Below the pieces are notes generated by a model. The model did not search any database. It was not told the origin of the DNA and saw only the letters and a program-made list of their open reading frames with translations. Positions 1 to 5,474 of a stretch of 5,474 nt of DNA are shown piece by piece. Source of the stretch: Campylobacterota bacterium (GTDB lineage Bacteria > Campylobacterota > Campylobacteria > Campylobacterales > Sulfurovaceae); NCBI GenBank assembly GCA_013153825.1, contig JAADDP010000025.1, forward strand, positions 1-5,474, written 5' to 3'. Within the stretch, counting starts at the first letter, position 1. Each line of letters begins with the position of its first letter. The position numbers and the translations under genes were made by a program.

Positions 1-357
1 CTAAACGATTTGGTAAGGCTTATGGTTGCCCCTGCAGTTGAGAACATGATGAAGGAGTATACTCCATCTAGCATGAAGCAGAAGGAGAAGTTCTATAAGA
101 AGAAGTATAAGACTCTAATTGTCCCATCTACACCACTTGGGGTATATCTGCACCTATTTAAAGCTCTATATAGTATGTTGGATAGTGACTTTGAGCTGAT
201 AAAGGAGAATAGACCATTTGCAGATGTTAGCTTCTTTGGATTTTTAAAGAGTGAGCTAGAGGTAGAAGAGGGTAAAAAGAGTTCAAATAGTAGTTGCTCT
301 ATGCAGTTTAGTAGCAGTGGAATGCCAATGGGGAACTTTGGCAGTTGTGGCGTATAA
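1..357 (+). CDS. 3' end of an unrecognised protein upstream of narI (possible Nar-operon accessory protein)
   Basis: The frame is open from the first base (CTA AAC GAT ...) to the TAA at 355-357, giving 118 visible residues. The 5' end lies outside the window. A TTG at 10 could be read as a start, but it has no Shine-Dalgarno and the frame continues upstream, so I treat the gene as partial. I do not recognise the family. The visible part is a soluble, mostly helical-looking stretch: a basic, Lys/Tyr-rich patch (about residues 27-38), a hydrophobic segment with VPSTPLG and YLHLFKALYSML (about 41-60), then an acidic linker. It ends in a low-complexity Ser/Gly/Met tail (about 93-118) with two cysteines (99 and 116). 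There is no heme motif (CXXCH), Fe-S cluster motif or membrane helix. It lies 18 nt upstream of narI and is probably co-transcribed with it. In canonical narGHJI operons this slot holds narJ, the TorD/NarJ-type chaperone that assists cofactor insertion into NarG, and that is my leading guess by position only. The C-terminus of a divergent NarH or a novel accessory protein are alternatives. That it is coding is fairly sure; its function is not. Confidence 0.6.
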   Translation, partial: LNDLVRLMVAPAVENMMKEYTPSSMKQKEKFYKKKYKTLIVPSTPLGVYLHLFKALYSMLDSDFELIKENRPFADVSFFGFLKSELEVEEGKKSSNSSCSMQFSSSGMPMGNFGSCGV

Positions 358-364
358 TTAAAAA

Positions 365-370
365 AGGAGA
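365..370 (+). promoter_or_regulatory. Shine-Dalgarno of narI, fixing a GTG start
   Basis: AGGAGA lies 5 nt ahead of the GTG at 376-378, within the 18-nt gap after the upstream stop codon. It supports the GTG start. The protein from that GTG also begins at the same point relative to the first membrane helix as known NarI proteins do. Confidence 0.75.
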
Positions 371-375
371 AAAGA

Positions 376-1089
376 GTGGATAGTTTACTATTTATAGCAC
401 TTCCATATGTGGCATTGGTGGTTTTCATGATTGGAACAATATATAGATACCAACATGGATTTAAATACTCATCTCTCTCATCTCAACTACTTGAGACAGA
501 GAGTCTATTCCCAGCATCGGTTGCATTTCATGTTGGGATAATTACAATATTTTTAGCACACCTTCTTGGGTTCATCTTCCCATCATACTTTTCAACTATT
601 GGAGGAAAAGCTCTAATATTTTTAGAGATAGTTGGGTTGATATTTGGATTTTTATCTATTATAGGTCTCTCAATGTTAATCTATAGAAGATTTACAAATC
701 CAAGAGTTAGAGTTGTTACAAATATCATGGATGCAGTTATAGAGGTTCTACTTCTAGTGCAGTTTATAATTGGAGTTGCGATTGCAATTAGTCTAAAGTG
801 GGGTCTTGCATGGTTTGCCTCAGATATGGCTCCATACCTATACTCAATCTTTACATTCAATCCAGATATATCTGCAATTACAGCTTCTCACTGGTTAGTT
901 CAGACACATATTGTCATTGGATTTCTAATTATTCTACTTGTTCCATTCACAAGACTTGTTCACTTCCTAGTTGCTCCATTCCACTACATCACAAGACCAT
1001 ATCAGATTGTTAGATGGAACTGGAATCCAAAAACTGTAAGAAGTGCAGAGAGAGGCTTCTTAGATATTAAAAAACCTAAAAATAATTAG
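376..1089 (+). CDS. narI: Respiratory nitrate reductase gamma subunit NarI (di-heme cytochrome b)
   Basis: The 237-residue protein is an integral membrane cytochrome b that oxidises quinol and passes electrons through two b hemes to the Fe-S subunit NarH and the molybdenum subunit NarG. It has five predicted membrane segments (about residues 4-22, 48-69, 78-103, 115-141 and 174-199), as NarI does. The heme-ligand histidines are visible: H52 and H62 in helix 2 (AFHVGIITIFLAH) and H178 and H196 in helix 5. Their spacings of 10 and 18 residues equal those of E. coli NarI H56/H66 and H187/H205 as I remember them. Other NarI-like blocks are the helix 3-4 loop (NPRVRVVT) and the C-terminal PFTRLVH...YITRPYQIVR. 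The protein runs about 27 residues past the point where E. coli NarI stops, with a basic soluble tail. The start is GTG with a good Shine-Dalgarno. It follows an unrecognised partial gene by 18 nt and is closed by an intrinsic terminator, so it is the last gene of its operon. The NarG and NarH genes would be upstream, outside the window. Other NarI-fold proteins (DsrM, HdrE) are less likely given the exact histidine spacing and the length. Confidence 0.9.
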   Translation: MDSLLFIALPYVALVVFMIGTIYRYQHGFKYSSLSSQLLETESLFPASVAFHVGIITIFLAHLLGFIFPSYFSTIGGKALIFLEIVGLIFGFLSIIGLSMLIYRRFTNPRVRVVTNIMDAVIEVLLLVQFIIGVAIAISLKWGLAWFASDMAPYLYSIFTFNPDISAITASHWLVQTHIVIGFLIILLVPFTRLVHFLVAPFHYITRPYQIVRWNWNPKTVRSAERGFLDIKKPKNN

Positions 1090-1094
1090 GGGCA

Positions 1095-1122
1095 AGACCT
1101 AGTCCAACTAGGTCTATTTTTT
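1095..1122 (+). terminator. Intrinsic terminator of the narI operon
   Basis: A perfect 9-bp stem (AGACCTAGT at 1095-1103 with ACTAGGTCT at 1107-1115) has a 3-nt CCA loop. One A follows, then six T (1117-1122). It begins 6 nt after the narI stop codon, so it is a textbook rho-independent terminator for + strand transcripts. The right arm includes part of the stop codon (1114-1116) of the convergent cytochrome gene. In the minus direction the hairpin is followed by TTGCCCC rather than a T-run, so it should act mainly on the narI side. Confidence 0.9.
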
Positions 1123-1506
1123 ACTCTTCATATCACCCTTCTTTACATATTGTAGATATAGGTATATCGCATTTATCTCTCTATCGGTCAAGTAGTATTT
1201 TGGCATAACTCTATGTCTTCTTCTAATGTTGTTCTTATCTATAAATCTATTCTCAACACTAGCCTTAAGCTCATCAAAAGAGTAGTCTAGTATGCTATCC
1301 CCCTTCAGTATCTTTGGATTACTGAACTTATCGTAATATTTTGCTATCTTATGTCCACCTCTCCCCTCTTCGCCATGACACTTGCTACATGGTATCCCTC
1401 TTGGGTTGTTGTAGAGCATCTTTCCATACTCAATGTCGGATAGAAAACTCTCATTTTTCCCCTCTCCAATAAGTAGAAGTGGTACCATAATTAGAAAAAG
1501 TTTCAC
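1114..1506 (-). CDS. Small exported mono-heme cytochrome c
   Basis: The 130-residue protein carries one covalent heme-binding motif, CSKCH (C40, C43, H44), followed by the Gly-rich GEEGRGG typical of class I cytochromes c. M101 in RHRVMPKYYLTDREINAIYLYLQ is the likely sixth heme ligand, and the residues after it form the usual C-terminal helix. The N-terminus (MKLFLIMVPLLLIGEG) is a short hydrophobic export signal. It has no obvious AXA cleavage site, so the protein could be periplasmic or stay membrane-anchored. The fold suggests an electron carrier between a membrane donor and a periplasmic enzyme, but the partner cannot be read from the sequence. The start is GTG at 1506-1504, preceded by GAGG (minus strand, 1519-1516) 9 nt upstream. 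An internal ATG at codon 7 lacks a Shine-Dalgarno and would shorten the signal. The gene is convergent with narI and divergent from folD, so it is its own transcription unit. From memory, small cytochromes of this type with the YGKMLYNNPRGI-like lead-in to the heme site occur widely in Campylobacterota. I know no established gene name. Confidence 0.85.
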   Translation of the reverse strand: MKLFLIMVPLLLIGEGKNESFLSDIEYGKMLYNNPRGIPCSKCHGEEGRGGHKIAKYYDKFSNPKILKGDSILDYSFDELKASVENRFIDKNNIRRRHRVMPKYYLTDREINAIYLYLQYVKKGDMKSKK

Positions 1507-1536
1507 AATATAAAATGCCTCGTAGTAAAGATTTTT

Positions 1537-1545
1537 TGATATAAT
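1537..1545 (+). promoter_or_regulatory. Extended -10 promoter for the folD-lepB-rpiB operon
   Basis: TGATATAAT is a TGn extension (1537-1539) followed by a perfect TATAAT (1540-1545). It is preceded by a run of six T (1532-1537). This matches the sigma-70 promoter style of Campylobacterota, which uses T-rich upstream DNA and an extended -10 in place of a conserved -35. The predicted start site near 1551-1553 would give a 5' leader of only about 22 nt before the folD ATG, too short for a riboswitch. Confidence 0.8.
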
Positions 1546-1546
1546 A
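1541..1546 (-). promoter_or_regulatory. Possible -10 box for the cytochrome c gene, overlapping the folD -10
   Basis: Read on the minus strand, the same AT-rich core gives TATTAT (ATAATA on the + strand). It would place a start site near 1534 and a leader of roughly 28 nt before the GTG at 1506. There is no extended -10 TG on this strand. Only 68 nt separate the divergent genes, so the cytochrome promoter must be here or inside folD. This is the best candidate but weak. Confidence 0.3.
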
Positions 1547-1574
1547 GCGAAAAATTATTCAAAACGAGAAAGTA

Positions 1575-2429
1575 ATGCAACTTATTGATGGAAAATCCCT
1601 TTCTAAAAAAATTCAAAATAGTATAAAAATAGAGGTAGAGGAGTTAAAGGAGAAGAGGAATATTGTACCAGGTCTCGCTGTAATTCTAGTCGGAGATGAC
1701 CCAGCAAGTTACGCCTACGTCTCAATGAAGGAGAGAGCCTGTAAGAGTGTAGGATTCTACTCCATAACCCATAAGATGCCTGAGAGCATAAATCAGAGTG
1801 AGATAGTTGAGATAATATCTATGATGAATAGAAATCCACATATCCATGGAATACTTATTCAACTTCCACTTCCAAAACATATAGATACAGCTCAAATTCT
1901 AGAGGTTATTGACCCAAAAAAGGATGTTGATGGGTTTCACGCCTATAATGTGGGTAGGATGGTCACAAATTTGGATAGCTTTGTTCCATGTACCCCTCTA
2001 GGAGTTATGGAGATGTTTAGAGAGTACAATATTGAGTTAGAGGGTAGAGATGTAGTTGTTGTAGGTGCAAGTAATATTGTTGGAAAGCCTATGGCATCGC
2101 TCCTATTAAATGCTAATGCCACAGTGACAGTTACACACATCTATACAAAAGATTTAGCCCACCACACTAAAAATGCAGATATTGTAATTGTTGGAGTTGG
2201 AAAACCCAATCTAATTACGGAAGATATGGTAAAGGAGGGGGCAGTTGTTATCGATATTGGAATTAATAGGTTGAACGATGGCTCACTCGTTGGAGATGTG
2301 GACTTTGAAAATCTATCTAAAAAGTGTTCATATATTACACCTGTTCCAGGTGGCGTAGGACCTATGACAATTGCGATGCTACTATCAAATACATTAAAAT
2401 CTGCTAAGCAGTTTGGGGAAGAGATGTAA
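1575..2429 (+). CDS. folD: Bifunctional methylenetetrahydrofolate dehydrogenase / methenyltetrahydrofolate cyclohydrolase FolD
   Basis: The 284-residue cytoplasmic enzyme interconverts 5,10-methylene-THF, 5,10-methenyl-THF and 10-formyl-THF using NADP(+). It supplies one-carbon units for purines and for formyl-Met-tRNA. Length and motifs are those of the complete family. The catalytic Tyr-Lys pair is Y48/K52 in SYAYVSMKERAC, and D119 lies in KDVDGFHAYNVGR. The Y-K spacing of 4 and the K-D spacing of 67 match E. coli Y50/K54/D121. The folate-site QLPLP loop is at about 96-100, PCTPLGVMEM at about 138-147, the Rossmann-domain VVGASNIVGKPM at about 162-173, and the C-terminal signature PVPGGVGPMTIAMLL at about 256-270. 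The ATG at 1575 follows a weak GAGAAAG ribosome site and a strong extended -10 promoter. The stop codon overlaps the lepB start (TAATG), implying translational coupling. I recall folD next to the signal peptidase gene in Helicobacter and Campylobacter too, which supports the taxonomic call. Confidence 0.97.
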   Translation: MQLIDGKSLSKKIQNSIKIEVEELKEKRNIVPGLAVILVGDDPASYAYVSMKERACKSVGFYSITHKMPESINQSEIVEIISMMNRNPHIHGILIQLPLPKHIDTAQILEVIDPKKDVDGFHAYNVGRMVTNLDSFVPCTPLGVMEMFREYNIELEGRDVVVVGASNIVGKPMASLLLNANATVTVTHIYTKDLAHHTKNADIVIVGVGKPNLITEDMVKEGAVVIDIGINRLNDGSLVGDVDFENLSKKCSYITPVPGGVGPMTIAMLLSNTLKSAKQFGEEM

Positions 2430-3274
2430 TGAGAGAGTTTCTAATCAAGGCGTATAGATTTTCAAGCTCTTGGACAGGAACGGTAATAATTGTCCTATTT
2501 CTAATATTCTTTGTAATTCAATCATTTGTTATACCATCAGGCTCTATGAAGAATACCCTACTAATAGGTGACTTTCTATTTGCTCAAAAGTTTGTCTATG
2601 GAGTTCCCATACCGAAGATACCGTGGATAGAGCTACCTATAGTTCCAGACTTCAATAACAATGGTCACCTAATAGAGGGGGATAAGCCTGAGAGGGGGGA
2701 TATTGTTATATTCCTCTACCCTAAGAACCCAAAGGTTCACTATGTAAAGAGGTGTGTAGCTAAGGGTGGAGATGAGATAATATACCAAGATAAACATCTA
2801 TATATCCACTTCAAGGAGGGTGATGAGTATATCAAGAGAAACTACCCTCCAGAGAAGATAAAGAGGATATCAAAACAGCTATGGGTAGATAATCCATATA
2901 TGGATAGATATAGTGGTATCCACTACACCCCAGAGGCTCATGAGAATATCTTTAATATATTGATTAAGAGCTATCTATATGGAGAAGATGGAATAGACCT
3001 AAACCCAATTTATGCTAAAGAGCTGGGTGGAGATACCTTCGATATCAACGGAAGAGCAGTAAATGCTCTATATAAGAGGGTTGAGGAGGGTCACTACTAT
3101 ATGATAGGAGATAATAGAGATAACTCAAATGATAGTAGGTTCTGGGGAAGTATACCATATAGCTTGGTTATTGGAAAGCCTTGGTTCATATACTTCTCTT
3201 GGGATAGTGAAAAGAGTGAGGTTAGATGGGATAGAGTTGCCACCTTTGTAAAAGATTTAGAGAAGAGAGATTAG
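2429..3274 (+). CDS. lepB: Signal peptidase I
   Basis: The 281-residue membrane-bound serine protease cleaves signal peptides from exported proteins at the outer face of the inner membrane. A cytoplasmic N-terminus is followed by one membrane helix (about residues 17-34). Next comes the box containing the nucleophile, S39 (PSGSM, 36-40). The general base is K107 (HYVKRCVA, 104-111), inside the conserved RGDIVIF...KRCVAKGGD region (89-115). The box E signature GDNRDNSNDSRFWG spans 227-240. All catalytic elements of the Ser/Lys dyad are present. There is only one N-terminal helix, not the two of E. coli LepB. The roughly 110 residues between K107 and box E include a long, Tyr-rich, charged insert (about 130-205), which probably belongs to the non-catalytic beta domain. 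The ATG overlaps the folD stop by one base and has no strong Shine-Dalgarno of its own, so translation is likely coupled to folD. Confidence 0.97.
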   Translation: MREFLIKAYRFSSSWTGTVIIVLFLIFFVIQSFVIPSGSMKNTLLIGDFLFAQKFVYGVPIPKIPWIELPIVPDFNNNGHLIEGDKPERGDIVIFLYPKNPKVHYVKRCVAKGGDEIIYQDKHLYIHFKEGDEYIKRNYPPEKIKRISKQLWVDNPYMDRYSGIHYTPEAHENIFNILIKSYLYGEDGIDLNPIYAKELGGDTFDINGRAVNALYKRVEEGHYYMIGDNRDNSNDSRFWGSIPYSLVIGKPWFIYFSWDSEKSEVRWDRVATFVKDLEKRD

Positions 3275-3277
3275 GAG
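3273..3277 (+). promoter_or_regulatory. Shine-Dalgarno of rpiB within the lepB stop, fixing a TTG start
   Basis: AGGAG overlaps the last two bases of the lepB stop codon (TAG, 3272-3274) and sits 6 nt ahead of the TTG at 3284. No in-frame ATG is nearby. The protein from the TTG begins MKFYIATDHAG, which places the substrate-binding Asp-His pair where the RpiB family has it, so the TTG start is well supported. Confidence 0.8.
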
Positions 3278-3283
3278 TATATT

Positions 3284-3742
3284 TTGAAGTTTTATATAGC
3301 TACAGACCATGCCGGTTTTGCAGTAAAGGATTATGTAAAATCTATTGTGGAGTCACTAGGGCATGAAATTATAGATTTAGGCCCTAATGATAGCTCAAGA
3401 GTTGACTATCCAGATTTTGCCAAGAGGTGTGCAGATGCAGTTATTAGAGATAGTGGGAGTTTTGGAATATTAATCTGTGGAACCGGTATAGGAATATCAA
3501 TATCGGCAAATAAGATTAAGGGAATTAGAGCGGCACTATGCCATAATGAATATACGGCCTCTATGAGTAGAGCTCACAATGATGCAAATATTCTCTGTTT
3601 TGGGGAGCGAGTTGTAGGAAAAGGTGTGATTGAATCTATTGTTAAAGCATTCTGTAATACTCAATTTGAGGGTGGAAGACATAAGGGTAGAGTTGAGAAG
3701 ATAGAGGATAATTTCTGTAGCTTTGGTGGAGAGTTCGATTAA
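3284..3742 (+). CDS. rpiB: Ribose-5-phosphate isomerase B
   Basis: The 152-residue cytoplasmic enzyme of the RpiB/LacAB family interconverts ribose 5-phosphate and ribulose 5-phosphate in the non-oxidative pentose phosphate pathway. It feeds PRPP and nucleotide synthesis. The substrate-site pair D8-H9 (ATDHAG), the catalytic cysteine C65 in ICGTGIGISISANK, H98-N99-D100 in the SRAHNDANILCFG block and the phosphate-binding arginines in EGGRHKGRVEKI (R132, R136) are all present. A cysteine at position 65 and this length favour RpiB over a LacA/LacB galactose-6-phosphate isomerase subunit, though the two are homologous. Translation starts at TTG with an AGGAG overlapping the lepB stop, so it is the third gene of the folD operon. 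In the Helicobacter and Sulfurimonas-type arrangement that I remember, apt (adenine phosphoribosyltransferase) follows. Here the operon ends and purL runs towards it instead. Confidence 0.95.
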   Translation: MKFYIATDHAGFAVKDYVKSIVESLGHEIIDLGPNDSSRVDYPDFAKRCADAVIRDSGSFGILICGTGIGISISANKIKGIRAALCHNEYTASMSRAHNDANILCFGERVVGKGVIESIVKAFCNTQFEGGRHKGRVEKIEDNFCSFGGEFD

Positions 3743-3761
3743 ACCATTTTTTATAGAATAC

Positions 3762-3782
3762 CAACCCTTCTAAAGAGGGTTG
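3762..3782. terminator. Hairpin between convergent rpiB and purL, possible weak bidirectional terminator
   Basis: CAACCCT (3762-3768) pairs with AGGGTTG (3776-3782) as a 7-bp stem, extended by a T-G wobble, with a 5-nt loop. It sits 20 nt after the rpiB stop and 20 nt after the purL stop in the other direction. Its position between two convergent genes fits a shared terminator. However, neither side has a proper T-run directly after the stem (ATAGTTTAAG on +, GTATTCTATA on -). A T-run at 3747-3752 lies before the hairpin on the + strand, where it cannot serve a classical terminator. Confidence 0.5.
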
Positions 3783-3799
3783 ATAGTTTAAGTAGATTT

Positions 3800-3816
3800 G
3801 ACTATATTGAATAGTC
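3800..3816. repeat. Small inverted repeat straddling the purL stop codon
   Basis: GACTAT (3800-3805) and ATAGTC (3811-3816) form a 6-bp stem with a 5-nt loop. It covers the purL stop (3804-3802, minus strand) and the last codons. No T-run follows on either strand. It may protect the 3' end of the purL mRNA or assist the neighbouring hairpin, but a stem this short could be chance. Confidence 0.3.
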
Positions 3817-5474
3817 CTGCTCTACAACTCTTTTAAAAGTATTAAAATATATATCTGTTAGCTTCTCCATATCGATAGAGACATCATTTAATTTAAATTT
3901 ATCTCCTCCAACTTTTCCGATTATATCATGTTTTAGACCAAGCTCATCTGCCATCTTTATAACCTCTTCTAGGTTCTCTTTACTATTTACCTCTACAATT
4001 GCTCTAGTTGGAGTCTCGGAGAATATCTCTCTCTTATCACTTAACCTAATTCCAGCCACAACTCCAAGCCCAGAGACTGCAGACATCTTAGCCAATGTAA
4101 TAGCCACTCCTCCAGCACTAACATCTTTAGCCGATACTAAAAGCCCCTCTCTGTTTGCCTCAATTACAAGTTTCCATAGGTTTAACTCTTTTTTATAATC
4201 TAGTTCTGGAATCTCTCCAACAGTCTCTCCAAATAGCTCCTTAATATACAAAGAGCCACCAAAGTCCATATTTGTCTCACCAATTAAGATTATATGGTTT
4301 TCTGGCTCTTGAAAAGATGAAGGTAGGCTCTTTCTCGCATCACTATTTAACCCAACCATAGCTATTGCAGGTGTTGGAAATACAGAGACTCCATTTGTCT
4401 CATTATATAGAGATACATTTCCACTCACCACTGGTGTATTTAACCTCTCACAAGCCTCCTTTATACCCTCACAAGACTTTGCAAATTGCCACATAACCTC
4501 TGGGTTCTCAGGATTTCCAAAGTTTAGACAATCAGTAATTGCTAGAGGAGTTGCTCCACTCATCGCCACATTTCGCCCAGCCTCCATAACAGCTAAAGCA
4601 CTACCTCTAAATGGGTCGATATAGCAGTATCTAGGGTTACAATCTGTGCTAATTGCTACAGCTTTACCATTATCCTTAATCCTAATTACACTACTATCTA
4701 GGCTTCCACCACTCTTAACTGTATTTGTCTGCACCATAGAGTCATACTGCTCATATATCCAAGCCTTATCTACAACCTCTAGTGAGCCAATTAGCTTCTC
4801 AAAAGCCTCTTGATTATCTATATTTTTAAATGAGTCTATATTCTTTTTAGCAATCTTTTCTAAATATTCTGGTCTCTTAGTTGGTCTATTTAAGACTGGT
4901 GCCTCTTGGCTAACTGGGGCAATTGGCATATCACAAACCCTCTCTCCATGCCAAAACAGCTCCATTCTTCCCGTATCGGTCACCTCTCCAATGGTTGCCA
5001 CATCTAAATCCCACTTCTCAAAGATATCTATAATCTCCTGCTCTCTCCCCTTTTTTACACAGAGCAACATCCTCTCTTGGGACTCGCTTAACATAAACTC
5101 ATATGGAACCATCCCCTCCTCTCTAGCAGGGACTCTATCTAAATCCATTCTAATTCCAGCACCACTCTTTCCTGCCATCTCAAAAGATGAGCTTGTAAGC
5201 CCAGCTGCACCCATATCTTGAATTCCTACAATAGCATCTTTTTTAGTATGGAACATCTCTAGACAAGCTTCGAGTAGGAGCTTCTCTGTAAATGGGTCTC
5301 CAACTTGGACTGTTGGTCTAAGAGATTTACTCTCCTCTGTAAAGCTATCACTACTCATAACAGCCCCACCAAGTCCATCTCTCCCAGTCTTTGAACCAAC
5401 ATACATAACAGAGTTTCCAATCCCCTCTGCAACCCCTAAGAATATCTCATCTTGCTTTACAAGCCCAAGAGAGA
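3802..5474 (-). CDS. purL: Phosphoribosylformylglycinamidine synthase subunit PurL (5' end outside window)
   Basis: PurL uses ATP and ammonia from the glutaminase PurQ to convert FGAR to FGAM, the fourth step of purine synthesis, in the cytoplasm. The frame stays open from the TAG at 3804-3802 to the window edge, giving 556 visible residues. The Met at 5406-5404 is internal: the codons before it read [15 protein letters not shown] and run into [15 protein letters not shown], a continuous family block. By comparison with small-type PurL of about 730-740 residues, roughly 180 N-terminal residues, including the catalytic His region, are missing from the window. Numbered from that Met, visible blocks are [12 protein letters not shown] (11-22), the first PurM-like domain with [18 protein letters not shown] (61-78) and SESQERMLL (107-115), and the second half with [15 protein letters not shown] (255-269), [17 protein letters not shown] (292-308), [12 protein letters not shown] (326-337) and [13 protein letters not shown] (428-440). 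Its size implies the small form that works with separate PurS and PurQ, not the large fused PurL of E. coli. No promoter is visible. It is convergent with the folD operon. Confidence 0.96.
   Translation of the reverse strand, partial: SLGLVKQDEIFLGVAEGIGNSVMYVGSKTGRDGLGGAVMSSDSFTEESKSLRPTVQVGDPFTEKLLLEACLEMFHTKKDAIVGIQDMGAAGLTSSSFEMAGKSGAGIRMDLDRVPAREEGMVPYEFMLSESQERMLLCVKKGREQEIIDIFEKWDLDVATIGEVTDTGRMELFWHGERVCDMPIAPVSQEAPVLNRPTKRPEYLEKIAKKNIDSFKNIDNQEAFEKLIGSLEVVDKAWIYEQYDSMVQTNTVKSGGSLDSSVIRIKDNGKAVAISTDCNPRYCYIDPFRGSALAVMEAGRNVAMSGATPLAITDCLNFGNPENPEVMWQFAKSCEGIKEACERLNTPVVSGNVSLYNETNGVSVFPTPAIAMVGLNSDARKSLPSSFQEPENHIILIGETNMDFGGSLYIKELFGETVGEIPELDYKKELNLWKLVIEANREGLLVSAKDVSAGGVAITLAKMSAVSGLGVVAGIRLSDKREIFSETPTRAIVEVNSKENLEEVIKMADELGLKHDIIGKVGGDKFKLNDVSIDMEKLTDIYFNTFKRVVEQDYSI

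Noticed and set aside
10..12. TTG as the start of the first gene
   Set aside because: There is no Shine-Dalgarno and the frame stays open to base 1. A partial gene running in from upstream is more likely.
93..428. Minus-strand open frame of about 111 codons opposite the first gene and the start of narI
   Set aside because: It spans two + strand genes and their junction, has no recognisable motif, and its composition is that of an antisense frame. The + strand reading is supported by the narI context and Shine-Dalgarno.
798..1013. Second + strand frame inside narI
   Set aside because: It lies wholly within narI, whose heme histidines and membrane helices are in the other frame.
1546..1574. 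Folate or purine riboswitch ahead of folD
   Set aside because: The predicted leader is only about 22 nt and has no stable fold, far too short for a THF or purine riboswitch.
1943..2140. Minus-strand frame inside folD
   Set aside because: It is the antisense of conserved FolD motifs, with no ribosome site or family signature.
4991..5221. Plus-strand frame inside purL
   Set aside because: It is the antisense of strongly conserved PurL blocks, with no independent support.
5404..5406. Met codon as the start of purL
   Set aside because: The codons upstream continue conserved PurL sequence to the window edge, so this Met is internal and the gene is truncated by the window.
1..5474. Mobile element, CRISPR array, tRNA or phage remnants
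   Set aside because: I saw no transposase or integrase motifs, terminal inverted repeats, regularly spaced repeats or tRNA-like cloverleaf. Nearly all of the window is explained by the listed genes.

Overview
The window is an AT-rich, densely packed bacterial chromosome segment. It most likely comes from a member of the Campylobacterota (formerly Epsilonproteobacteria). The reasons are the low GC content, Arg codons dominated by AGA/AGG, a T-rich extended -10 promoter with no clear -35, and a folD-lepB-rpiB gene string that I recall from Helicobacter and Sulfurimonas-type genomes. The genus cannot be decided from the sequence alone.

Left part (1-1122, + strand): the 3' end of an unrecognised gene lies 18 nt ahead of a clear narI, the di-heme cytochrome b subunit of membrane-bound respiratory nitrate reductase. 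A strong intrinsic terminator follows narI. This is probably the tail of a narGHJI-type operon, with the first fragment in the place where narJ usually sits, although it does not visibly read as NarJ. Nar-type nitrate reductase is unusual in Campylobacterota, which mostly use periplasmic Nap, so this end is the most interesting part of the window.

Middle (1114-1574): a small exported mono-heme cytochrome c is encoded on the minus strand, convergent with narI. It is divergent from folD across a 68-nt intergenic region that carries an excellent extended -10 promoter for folD.

Centre (1575-3742, + strand): folD (one-carbon folate metabolism), lepB (signal peptidase I) and rpiB (ribose-5-phosphate isomerase B) form a tight operon. 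folD and lepB overlap by one base, and the rpiB Shine-Dalgarno sequence overlaps the lepB stop codon.

Right part (3743-5474): after a 59-nt convergent intergenic stretch with hairpins, a 5'-truncated purL (formylglycinamidine ribonucleotide synthase) runs on the minus strand and leaves the window at its upstream end. FolD and PurL are linked metabolically: FolD makes 10-formyl-THF, which the purine pathway consumes in the GAR transformylase step just before PurL (when PurN is used) and in the later AICAR step.

Apart from the fragment next to narI, these are ordinary housekeeping genes. I see no CRISPR array, insertion sequence, tRNA or rRNA, and no convincing undescribed system.
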